Assembly (NCBI GenBank): GCA_965230765.1
Contig: CBDDLR010000002.1
Coordinates: 930,001-994,000, forward strand
Reading direction: 5' to 3'
Origin: Sunxiuqinia sp965230765
Lineage (GTDB): Bacteria; Bacteroidota; Bacteroidia; Bacteroidales; Prolixibacteraceae
Length of the DNA: 64,000 nucleotides
The number at the start of each line of letters is the position of its first letter. Positions within the stretch are counted from its first letter, which is position 1. Below the pieces are notes generated by a model that had not been told where the DNA came from, ran no database searches, and saw nothing but the letters and a program-made list of their open reading frames with translations. Shown piece by piece: positions 1-7,658 of the stretch. Position numbers and translations under genes: made by a program.

Positions 1-429
1 ATGAATATCAGTAATGTTTAGAACCAAATGGAAGTTCTGAACAAGATGAGATTTCGGATTGGTCTTGGATTTTGAAACACGAAAATATATTCAATTTTGG
101 ACAATCGATATAATTAAGCAATCTCAAAAAAGCGATAGTTCTCAATCCTATCTCTTAAATAACTATATGCAATTAGATATAATAAAACCATATCGGAAGA
201 AACCATATGCTTATACATATAATTCAGTCACATGACATGGTTCTAAGTAAAATGTCATTCCATTCTTTTTATTGAATATTTACCACATAATCAGCTATTT
301 TGTGGTAATCATATTTAATTTGAAAACGAACAATTGATTTTCATAAAAAGACCCCATTAATAATTATTTTTCACTAAAAGTAACAAATATTCATACTATC
401 TTTGTAATTAAACTTCATGAATATAAAAC
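1..429. other. AT-rich region without a recognisable gene
   Basis: No open frame of convincing length or composition is seen on either strand, and no tRNA-like fold was noticed. The right end holds the likely promoter of the Fic gene. It may contain the far 3' end or regulatory region of a gene outside the window, but nothing shows this. Confidence 0.5.
397..404 (+). promoter_or_regulatory. Bacteroidota -7 promoter element upstream of fic
   Basis: TATCTTTG matches the TAnnTTTG -7 consensus of Bacteroidota primary sigma promoters and lies about 25 nt before the Fic start codon. No TTTG -33 box is seen at the expected 19-21 nt spacing, so the promoter is plausible but only half supported. Confidence 0.45.
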
Positions 430-1974
430 ATGGATAATCATTTTTCACGAGAAATAACAGTTTTTCATGGTATCCAACTACCAGAAAAAGGAATGTTGGC
501 AGGCTATGCTTTAATGGCTCAAATAATTGAACAACATATGGGCAAACTCCTACCTTTGCCCAAGCAACTCGCCATGGTTACAGAAAAACACCAGAGATAC
601 AATACAGACCGATGGCAGGTGTTCACGAAAAGGCACAAACCAAATAATGATTTGATGAGTCATATCATTTTTGCCTTAAAGTATGAAGGGATTGATTTGC
701 TAATTCTAAAAACAATATTCCAACTTATTGGAGAGAAGAATATTAGAGAAGCCATTCAGAATGAGCCAACTGGTCAATATTCAAGAAGAATTTGGTTTCT
801 TTATGAATGGCTTTTGGGACAAAAGCTTAATATTTCTGATTTAAAAACAGGAACGTATGTAGAAGTAGTAAATCCGGCATTGCAATATGCAGGACCAACC
901 ATTAATTCTACCCGACACAGGGTAAAGAATAACCTGCCCGGAACCGCTGAATTTTGCCCAATGATCAAAAAGAGTAAGAAGCTTGAAAAATTTATTTCTG
1001 CTAATATTCAGGATTCAATAGATAAAGGTTTAGATGGAAGGGATAAGGAATTGATAAGGAGGACAGCTGCCTTCCTTTTATTAAAAGACTCCAAGGCATC
1101 GTTTGCTATTGAAGGTGAGTTCCCACCAAATATGCGTGCCAGGAACTGGGGAAAGGCAATTGGTCAGGCAGGAAAAAAAGCATTATCCATAACAGAAATC
1201 GAACGACTTCAACATATTGTAATTGGTCCAAAGAAATTGCAATATATGGGCATACGGCAGGGTGAAGGTTTTATTGGAGAACACGACCGCGAAACTTTTA
1301 CACCTATTCCTGATCATATATCAGCTAAAGCAAAAGATCTTAAGTCTTTGATGAATGGTTTGCTAAATACAAATAACCTCCTTCAGGATAGTGATTATAA
1401 CCCCGTTCTTTTGGCAGCAACTATTGCATTTGGTTTTGTTTTTATTCACCCTCTGTCAGATGGCAATGGGAGGATCCATCGTTATCTGATCCACCATATC
1501 TTAAACTGGATGGGATATACAAAACGAGATATGATATTTCCAGTTTCGGCTGCAATTTTAGATCGTATAGGCAATTATCAGGATATATTAGAAGATTATT
1601 CATCTCAACGGATCGATTTGATTGAATGGAAACCAACTCCAAGCCATAACATTGAGATACTGAATGATACCATTGATTTGTACCGCTATTTTGATTTGAC
1701 CATTCAAGCAGAATTTCTTTACGAATGTGTAGAAGAAACCATAAACAGGATTATCCCGGAAGAAATTGGCTACCTGGAAAAATATGATAAACTAACCAAT
1801 GCTATAAATTCAATTATTACTTTACCGGACACAAGGGTTGATCTGCTAATAAAAGTATTAAATCAAAACAAAGGCAAGTTATCCAAAAGAAAAAGGCAAA
1901 AAGATTTTGAGGAATTATCGAAAGAGGAGATTTCGAGGATTGAGGAACATTATGCTGAAATATTTGAAGAATAA
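430..1974 (+). CDS. Fic family protein (class II, self-inhibited AMPylase-like)
   Basis: Fic proteins transfer AMP (or other phosphate-containing groups) to hydroxyl side chains of target proteins. The full catalytic loop HPLSDGNGRIHR is present at residues 340-351 (consensus HPFxDGNGRxxR), with catalytic His340. A segment S-F-A-I-E-G at residues 224-229 fits the (S/T)xxxE(G/N) inhibitory motif. It precedes the Fic core, so this is a class II protein in which the motif glutamate would block ATP gamma-phosphate placement. The first ~190 residues are an unassigned N-terminal region; the C-terminal ~110 residues are charged and helical. The gene stands alone: no antitoxin-like partner is adjacent. 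Family assignment is secure; the target and any link to toxin-antitoxin or phage defence are unknown. Confidence 0.9.
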   Translation: MDNHFSREITVFHGIQLPEKGMLAGYALMAQIIEQHMGKLLPLPKQLAMVTEKHQRYNTDRWQVFTKRHKPNNDLMSHIIFALKYEGIDLLILKTIFQLIGEKNIREAIQNEPTGQYSRRIWFLYEWLLGQKLNISDLKTGTYVEVVNPALQYAGPTINSTRHRVKNNLPGTAEFCPMIKKSKKLEKFISANIQDSIDKGLDGRDKELIRRTAAFLLLKDSKASFAIEGEFPPNMRARNWGKAIGQAGKKALSITEIERLQHIVIGPKKLQYMGIRQGEGFIGEHDRETFTPIPDHISAKAKDLKSLMNGLLNTNNLLQDSDYNPVLLAATIAFGFVFIHPLSDGNGRIHRYLIHHILNWMGYTKRDMIFPVSAAILDRIGNYQDILEDYSSQRIDLIEWKPTPSHNIEILNDTIDLYRYFDLTIQAEFLYECVEETINRIIPEEIGYLEKYDKLTNAINSIITLPDTRVDLLIKVLNQNKGKLSKRKRQKDFEELSKEEISRIEEHYAEIFEE

Positions 1975-2321
1975 TGTGTCGAAACATCCAAATTCACACC
2001 AAATTGCATGCAAAAATACTGTCAGGTGAATAAATCGCTTATCATTAATTCTCAGACGTCCATAACTCTCTGACTTAATGACCAATAATAAATACAGACC
2101 GACTCTCACCAATAGTTATATTATTTGAATTTAGTCAATAATCAATTAAATAATAATTTATACATTTGAATGTAATTTATAGCGTTCTAAAACAACAATA
2201 ATTATAGGGTTACCTAAAAGATGCCATTGCAAAAAACAAACACGTAAATCACTGACTACAAGCGCATTGAAAAACTAATCATGCCCTTGTTCTGGGCACA
2301 ACGTTGAAAACAAACAACAAC

Positions 2322-2359
2322 AAAAAGCGCTTAAATTCAAGGATTTAGGCGCTTTTTTT
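2322..2359 (+). terminator. Rho-independent terminator, probably for fic
   Basis: An A-rich arm AAAAAGCGCTTAAA pairs with TTTAGGCGCTTTTT around a short loop and is followed by a T run on the plus strand. The arms are nearly symmetric, so it could also work leftward. It lies ~350 nt after fic. Confidence 0.65.
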
Positions 2360-2460
2360 GATCGCATACAAAATCCCCCTCGCATACCCTCACACTTTGA
2401 AGAATTGTATTTAAGAAAAGTACTTTAAACACACTTATATTATTTTTTGGAGCTAGAATA

Positions 2461-2483
2461 AAAAAGCCGCAAATGCGGCTTTT
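2461..2483. terminator. Symmetric bidirectional terminator hairpin
   Basis: AAAGCCGC pairs perfectly with GCGGCTTT across the four-base loop AAAT, giving A-rich and T-rich flanks on both strands. This is the classic form for a hairpin between convergent transcripts. Confidence 0.65.
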
Positions 2484-2578
2484 CTTACTGGGGAGCTAAA
2501 TGGTTTTAGTGAAAATTCTAATTAAACTAAAACGAACTATTTGCACCCATATCTGTAGTTTTTTAAACTTAAATTTCT

Positions 2579-2616
2579 TTAAAAAGGTTACCACCTGACA
2601 TACAAGTGGTAACCTT
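2579..2616 (-). terminator. Terminator of the leftward fucU-fucP-AKR-dehydrogenase operon
   Basis: An 11-bp perfect stem (AAGGTTACCAC with GTGGTAACCTT) is followed by a T tract when read on the minus strand. It starts about 29 nt after the stop of the zinc dehydrogenase, the last gene of the leftward series. Confidence 0.8.
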
Positions 2617-2644
2617 AACCAAAATTACTCTATGAAAGAACGAC

Positions 2645-3709
2645 TTATCTAATTTCTTCGTCGAATACAACAGCCACTTTACCACACTTCCCGGCATCCA
2701 TCAATTCATAAGCCTTATCAACATCATCTAACGAAAACCTGTGGGTCACCAAATCTTCAGGATGAATGCCCCACCTCACAATTCGTTCAACCAACTCTTC
2801 CATTCTCCAAATATTGGTCACCCATGATCCATGAATAGAAATTTGATCATGAATGATATCAGGACTTGGGTTAAACTCTACCGTACCACCTTCGCCGATC
2901 ATAACATTTTTACCCCACTGGCGGGTTGCCCGGATTGCCAGTTGACGACCTAAGGTATGCCCTGAACAATCAACCGTGCGCTCAAAACCTTTTCCAGCAT
3001 ATGATTCAGCAATAACTTTTTCAAGTGTGTCAGGACCAGAAACAAAAACGGCATCAGCCAGACCTAATTCTTTTGCAATATCACAGCGTTCTTTGATGGT
3101 ATCTACACCAACAAGCTTGGTTGCCCCCATGGCTTTAGCCAGCATCAGCGCAGCAAGACCAACAGGTCCCAGACCAACAACAAGTACCTGGTCATTACCA
3201 CAAATACCTATTTTCTCCAATCCTTCGTAAACTGTTCCAAAACCACAAGCCACCTGGGCTCCATCGGTGTAGGTCAACTCGTCAGGAAGAAGGACACAGT
3301 CTTTTTCATCGGCAAGAATGTAAGGTGCCATTCCCCCATCACGTTGCCATCCGTAAGCTGCCCTGGTAGGACTTGTGCATGAAATCATATAACCTCTTCT
3401 ACAGTCGTTACAAACCCCGCAACCGGAAATGTGATAAAGGATAACCCGATCCCCTTCCTTAAAGCGTTTCATATTCGAACCACACTGTACTATTTGACCA
3501 CAAGGCTCATGTCCTGCAATCTTATTTTGATAAGCTTCCGGGCCTTTCCCCAGATGTTCACGATAAATTGCTCGTATATCGCTTCCACAGATCGTGGAAG
3601 ATTTGGTTTTTACCAATACCTGCCCTGGTCCTGGCACAGGAATGTCAACTTCTTTCATTGCAACCGTGCTGTTTCCAGGCAAATAAGCTGCGTTCATTTT
3701 AGTTTCCAT
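2645..3709 (-). CDS. Zinc-dependent alcohol/polyol dehydrogenase (MDR family)
   Basis: A 354-residue medium-chain dehydrogenase. Catalytic zinc ligands fit Cys41 and the His67-Glu68 pair; the structural zinc lobe has Cys97, Cys100, Cys103 and Cys111. A Rossmann motif GLGPVG lies near residue 175. It is the last gene after fucU, fucP and an aldo/keto reductase, with a 29-nt gap to the reductase. In that setting it could oxidise a sugar alcohol (for example fucitol or galactitol) to a ketose, or oxidise another hydroxyl-containing intermediate; sequence alone does not decide. A second, clearly different MDR enzyme is at 27278-28300. Confidence 0.85.
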   Translation of the reverse strand: METKMNAAYLPGNSTVAMKEVDIPVPGPGQVLVKTKSSTICGSDIRAIYREHLGKGPEAYQNKIAGHEPCGQIVQCGSNMKRFKEGDRVILYHISGCGVCNDCRRGYMISCTSPTRAAYGWQRDGGMAPYILADEKDCVLLPDELTYTDGAQVACGFGTVYEGLEKIGICGNDQVLVVGLGPVGLAALMLAKAMGATKLVGVDTIKERCDIAKELGLADAVFVSGPDTLEKVIAESYAGKGFERTVDCSGHTLGRQLAIRATRQWGKNVMIGEGGTVEFNPSPDIIHDQISIHGSWVTNIWRMEELVERIVRWGIHPEDLVTHRFSLDDVDKAYELMDAGKCGKVAVVFDEEIR

Positions 3710-3738
3710 ATCTTAAAAATTTATTGTTATTCATTGGT

Positions 3739-4758
3739 TTATTCTGAAATGTTTCCATCTAAATCCCAAAGGTCTTCCCATCCTTTTGCGCCTTCCCATA
3801 AAAAGACCTGACCTTTGATTAAACGCGAATTTCTTTCGGCCGATTTTAATTCTTCCATTTCTTTGTCTGTAATGGGGTTTTGTGTAATGGACAATAAGTT
3901 ATTGTAATAGTTTTTTGGGTTGACCGAAAACGGAATCGGAACTTGACCGCGCTGGTATGCCCATTTGATACAAACGATGGCTGGATGAACACCTAAACGC
4001 CTGGCAACTTTTTGAACAACCGGATCTTCAGTATCAATAGCATCGTCAGGTGTTTTGTCCCTCTCCGGACGGCTTGGTGAACCAATAGGACTGTAGCCAA
4101 TAGGCTGAATCCCCTGCTTTACACAGAAGTTGAAAAGTTCTTCCTGCTGAAAACAAGGGTGCAATTCCATTTCATTTACCGCAGGTTTTATTTTCATTAG
4201 GGGCAAAACAGCTTCCAGCTTGGCAATGGTCATATTGGAAGTTCCAATGTTTCTAACCAAACCCTTTTCAACCAATGATTCCATTACACGCCAAGTGTTC
4301 ATGAAATCATCCACAATGAAAGGTTTTGAGTCAGGATTACGGGCATCACCATCGCAACCGGGAGCATGATAATTAGGGAATGGCCAGTGAACCAAATACA
4401 GGTCAAGGTAGTCAAGCTGCAAGTCATCCAACGATTTCCGACAAGCTTTTTCCACCTCGTGGTGCTGATCGTTCCACACTTTACTTGTTATCCATAATTC
4501 CTCTCGTGTCACTATTTTATCAGCAATTACTTTGGACAACGATTTTCCAATATGCACTTCATTCATATAAACAGAAGCACAGTCAATATGGCGATAACCC
4601 ATTTTAATAGCTATTTCAACAGCTTCGGCAACCTGCTCATGGCTTACATGATCAGAACCAAATGTACCAAGGCCAATTGCAGGAATCTCATCTCCGGTAT
4701 TCAATCTTTTCTTTGGAATCAAATCGGAATCTATTTTTTCAAAATCGAAGTTGTTCAT
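3739..4758 (-). CDS. Aldo/keto reductase, aldose-reductase type
   Basis: A 339-residue TIM-barrel NAD(P)H reductase. The complete AKR tetrad is visible: Asp59, Tyr64, Lys93 and His124, in contexts HIDCASVY, TSKVW and LVHWP. The N-terminal LNTGDEIPAIGLGTFG is typical of aldose/xylose reductase-like AKRs rather than of the L-fucose/L-galactose 1-dehydrogenase branch. Close spacing to fucP (23 nt) and to the MDR gene (29 nt) puts it in a sugar operon, so reduction of an aldose to its alditol is the favoured role (inference). A paralogue lies at 25211-26380. Confidence 0.85.
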   Translation of the reverse strand: MNNFDFEKIDSDLIPKKRLNTGDEIPAIGLGTFGSDHVSHEQVAEAVEIAIKMGYRHIDCASVYMNEVHIGKSLSKVIADKIVTREELWITSKVWNDQHHEVEKACRKSLDDLQLDYLDLYLVHWPFPNYHAPGCDGDARNPDSKPFIVDDFMNTWRVMESLVEKGLVRNIGTSNMTIAKLEAVLPLMKIKPAVNEMELHPCFQQEELFNFCVKQGIQPIGYSPIGSPSRPERDKTPDDAIDTEDPVVQKVARRLGVHPAIVCIKWAYQRGQVPIPFSVNPKNYYNNLLSITQNPITDKEMEELKSAERNSRLIKGQVFLWEGAKGWEDLWDLDGNISE

Positions 4759-4781
4759 TTTTAAATGTATATAGATTGTTC

Positions 4782-6098
4782 TTATTTTTGCAAATCATGC
4801 ACTTTAATAGTGCGGAATCCATACCAAGCCACTACTGCCAGACAAATAAGCGGGATAATAAAAGAGAATTTTACTTCCGTGATTCCCATTAGTGAAATGT
4901 CGTTGTAATTCGGGCCACCTAAGTCAAAAATCAAAGCTTGCAATGGAGGAAGCACCGAGCCCCCCAGTATAGCCATGATCAGGCCTGCTGCACCAAATTT
5001 GGCATCATCCCCCACTCCTTCAAGGGCAATACCGTAAATGGTAGGAAACATTAACGACATACAAGCTGAAACACCAACCAAACAGTATAAGCCAAGTATC
5101 CCTGGCATTGCAATCGTTCCAACAAGAAGGGCAACCCCAACAACACCAAATACCATTAGTAATTTCCCGGCACGAACATATTTCATTATGGCTGTAGCAA
5201 TAAACCTGGAGGATACAAATAAAATCATGGCAACAATGTTGTACCCTTGAGCTTGCGTTTTTGTTAAACCAATCGATTCACCATATTGAATGATGAATGT
5301 CCAGCAAAGTATTTGGGCACCCACATAAAAAAACTGGGCAATAACACCTTCTGTGTATCTTTTTCTTTTCAACAAACGCTTAATTGACACCCAAAAATGG
5401 ATAGAGTGATCTTCCGCTGGTTTAGGCATTTTAACAAATGAAATGATTACTAAAAATAGCAGAATAACCAGCCCAATACCTACGTATGGATTGCGGATGA
5501 TCCCTAAATCACTTTGAGTTATTTGCTGTAATTTTTCAGGAGCGGTACTTGCCATCTCCATACGTTCATCATACGAAGCTGTATTTAGCTTTGCCAGAAT
5601 AAATTCTTTGGCTGTAAACATACCGATCAACGAACCAATTGGATTAAAAGCCTGGGCAAGGTTTAGCCGGCGTGTTGCTGTCTCTTGCGATCCCATAGAC
5701 AAAATATAGGGGTTTGCACTGGTTTCCAGGAATGACAACCCGCAGGTAAGAATAAAGTATGCAATGATAAAGGGTGCAAACACAGACAAAAAAGTAGCTG
5801 GGATAAATAACAAAGCACCTATAGCATATAGCCCCAGCCCCATCATTATTCCTGCCTTGTATGAGTACCGCTTAATAAACAAAGCAGCAGGGAAAGCCAT
5901 AGCAAAATATCCGCCATAAAAAGCCATTTGTATGAGTGCACTTTGCCAGTTGGGCATAAGCAAAATGGTTTTAAATGAAGATACCATCGGATTAGTAATA
6001 TCATTGGCAAACCCCCATAGCGGGAAACAAATAGTAATTAGAATGAATGGTAAAAGTAGTGAAGCAGGTATAACTGCGTATTTTATCGTTTTATTCAT
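4782..6098 (-). CDS. fucP: FucP-type sugar:H+ symporter (MFS)
   Basis: 438 residues with about 12 hydrophobic segments. The start of TM1 reads FPLWGFANDITNPMV, and the fourth-helix region contains LETSANPY. The Asp in GFAND and the Glu in LETSANP fit the two acidic residues required in E. coli FucP. It lies 22 nt downstream of the mutarotase gene fucU. The E. coli protein imports L-fucose and also accepts L-galactose and D-arabinose (known biology), so either 6-deoxy- or 6-hydroxy-L-galactose could be the cargo. Inner membrane. Confidence 0.88.
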   Translation of the reverse strand: MNKTIKYAVIPASLLLPFILITICFPLWGFANDITNPMVSSFKTILLMPNWQSALIQMAFYGGYFAMAFPAALFIKRYSYKAGIMMGLGLYAIGALLFIPATFLSVFAPFIIAYFILTCGLSFLETSANPYILSMGSQETATRRLNLAQAFNPIGSLIGMFTAKEFILAKLNTASYDERMEMASTAPEKLQQITQSDLGIIRNPYVGIGLVILLFLVIISFVKMPKPAEDHSIHFWVSIKRLLKRKRYTEGVIAQFFYVGAQILCWTFIIQYGESIGLTKTQAQGYNIVAMILFVSSRFIATAIMKYVRAGKLLMVFGVVGVALLVGTIAMPGILGLYCLVGVSACMSLMFPTIYGIALEGVGDDAKFGAAGLIMAILGGSVLPPLQALIFDLGGPNYNDISLMGITEVKFSFIIPLICLAVVAWYGFRTIKVHDLQK

Positions 6099-6120
6099 TT
6101 CAGTCAGCTTAATTAAGTCG

Positions 6121-6555
6121 TTAAATGCAAGGAGTCACCCCCTTCTTCAATAAAATATTACCATATTTTGCTAACTCGCCAGTCATTACAACAGCAAACG
6201 CATTCTTCGTTCTATCATAAAAATCAAATCGATCAATTCGCTCAATTGGCGCAACATCCGGATTTGATTTATGAATAGCTTTTAAATAGGATTTTTCCAC
6301 TGCAGGATCTAATTCATCGCCTTCCACTGCGGCCATCATGACAAGAGAATGGTCAACATAAGAATCAAGTTCGAACAATGGCAATATGGCTTCAAGTAAA
6401 TCGGGAATACTCAATCCATCAGCCCTAATAACCTGATCGTTAAATGTTTCCCCAGGAAAATGTGCATCAGCAAGTATTATTTCATCTCCATGTCCCATTC
6501 GAGCCAGAACCCCCAATAGTTCAGGGCTTAATAACGGCGATATTCCTTTTAGCAT
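6121..6555 (-). CDS. fucU: L-fucose mutarotase FucU (RbsD/FucU family)
   Basis: 144 residues, the usual length for FucU, with motifs shared almost throughout with the E. coli enzyme: LARMGHGDEIILADAHFPG near residues 17-35, LFELDSY, VMMAAVEGD, and the C-terminal KYGNILLKKGVTP. FucU interconverts alpha and beta anomers of L-fucose and similar sugars after release by glycosidases. A LacI-type operator sits 25-40 nt upstream of the start, so this is probably the first gene of a regulated unit fucU-fucP-AKR-MDR. One of the most secure calls in the locus. Confidence 0.93.
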   Translation of the reverse strand: MLKGISPLLSPELLGVLARMGHGDEIILADAHFPGETFNDQVIRADGLSIPDLLEAILPLFELDSYVDHSLVMMAAVEGDELDPAVEKSYLKAIHKSNPDVAPIERIDRFDFYDRTKNAFAVVMTGELAKYGNILLKKGVTPCI

Positions 6556-6579
6556 AGTCTTGTTTTTATTGGTTTAAGA

Positions 6580-6595
6580 GTACACACGTGTGTAC
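6580..6595. promoter_or_regulatory. LacI-family operator upstream of fucU
   Basis: GTACACACGTGTGTAC is a perfect 16-bp palindrome with a central CG, as expected for LacI/GalR-family operators. It lies between the stop of the LacI-type regulator gene (6614) and the start of fucU (6555). The core CACACGTGTG is repeated at 38513-38522, in front of the GH27-led gene run. Confidence 0.8.
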
Positions 6596-6613
6596 ATTTT
6601 ATTTAAAAAAATA

Positions 6614-7621
6614 TTAATATGAATCCCGTTCAATAAGTGTCGCAGGCAACACAATATTCTCCTTTAAAGAAAAATCTTTTTCGTTCATTAAATTCACCAA
6701 TACATCAAAAGCTTTTGTTGCAACTTCAGTTCCAGGTTGTACAATTGCAGAAATCCTGGGCTTCATCACTTCCATTGATGAATCTTCCCCTGATCCAATT
6801 ATCCCAATATCTTCAGGTACTTTAATTCCCTGTTCTTGAAAAATGCTTAATATTCCCAGAACAAGTTGGTAGGAGTCACAAATAATTGCATCTGGTCTTT
6901 CTTTCTCTGATAAAATTTGACAAGCAACATCTCTCCCATCATTAAAATCGAAATTAGTGCCTAGTTGAATAATGTTCTTATAATTCAATCCAAATTTTTC
7001 AACTCCATATAAGTAACCTTTTTGCCTGTCACTAAATACATTAATGTTTTCAACCCCAGAAATATGAGCTATTTTTTTATACCCTTTTTTAGCTAGTCGC
7101 TGTACAACTTCAAACACAATTTTAACATTATCTACCAGCACACAGGGAACATCAATATCAACTACACGGTCAAACAAAACCAAGGGTATCCCATATTTGT
7201 GTAATTCGTTGAAATGTTTTCCATTTACAGTCTCCATAGATACTGAGGCAATGACCCCAGCTACATTGTTTTTAATCACAGTACCTATAACATCTTTCTC
7301 TTGCTGATACTTTTCATTGGTCTGAAAAATTGAAACAACAAGTCCTTGTTCGTTCGCTAGATCGGTGATACGGCTTATGATGTTTGAAAAAAAACGATGG
7401 TTGATATTCGGTACAACTACAGCAATTACATTGCGTCCTCCACCCCTCAAATGCAGTGCACTCATGTTAACCTGGTAGCCCAGGTCTTTGGCATACTTTT
7501 TAATTAATTCGCGGGTCTCAGGTCTTACACGTTCATCATCTCGAAGCGCACGAGATACAGTTGAATGATGCACATTCAACTTCTTCGCAATATCTTTTAT
7601 GGTTATTCTGGGATTACTCAA
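6614..7621 (-). CDS. LacI-family transcriptional regulator
   Basis: 335 residues: an N-terminal helix-turn-helix (ITIKDIAKKLNVHHSTVSRAL, about residues 6-26, plus hinge YAKDLGYQVN), then a periplasmic-binding-protein-like sugar sensor. The translated start is a TTG codon; the frame has a stop 12 nt further upstream and no ATG near, and the DNA-binding domain begins right there, so TTG is the likely start. The gene sits between GH97 (37-nt gap) and fucU, next to a palindromic operator. By family habit it represses until a sugar or sugar phosphate binds, here perhaps an L-galactose or L-fucose derivative (inference). Confidence 0.9.
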   Translation of the reverse strand: MSNPRITIKDIAKKLNVHHSTVSRALRDDERVRPETRELIKKYAKDLGYQVNMSALHLRGGGRNVIAVVVPNINHRFFSNIISRITDLANEQGLVVSIFQTNEKYQQEKDVIGTVIKNNVAGVIASVSMETVNGKHFNELHKYGIPLVLFDRVVDIDVPCVLVDNVKIVFEVVQRLAKKGYKKIAHISGVENINVFSDRQKGYLYGVEKFGLNYKNIIQLGTNFDFNDGRDVACQILSEKERPDAIICDSYQLVLGILSIFQEQGIKVPEDIGIIGSGEDSSMEVMKPRISAIVQPGTEVATKAFDVLVNLMNEKDFSLKENIVLPATLIERDSY

Positions 7622-7658
7622 GCTACTATTTTATCAACTCATTTTAAAAATAATCAAA

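Larger units (their letters stand above)
1975..2644. other. Intergenic region with several terminator-like hairpins, no gene seen
   Basis: 670 bases between fic (plus strand) and the leftward sugar operon. Frames present here are short and compositionally poor. It holds three strong hairpins, listed separately, consistent with a zone between converging transcripts. A further small stem (GCCC/GGGC) sits at 2283-2297. Confidence 0.6.

Noticed and set aside
2283..2359. Possible tRNA or small RNA gene
   Set aside because: The stems do not form a cloverleaf and no anticodon arm or TPsiC motif is present; terminator hairpins explain the pairing.
3431..3811. 126-residue plus-strand open frame across the MDR-AKR junction
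   Set aside because: Spans two clear minus-strand genes and their spacer; no homology-like motifs.
3739..4758. AKR as an L-fucose or L-galactose 1-dehydrogenase
   Set aside because: Its N-terminal motifs are of the aldose-reductase branch, and no lactonase or aldonate dehydratase gene accompanies it. Kept only as an alternative.
6614..7621. LacI-type gene as broken because it lacks an ATG
   Set aside because: The helix-turn-helix begins immediately at the TTG codon, an in-frame stop lies just upstream, and the protein is full length, so TTG is accepted as the start.
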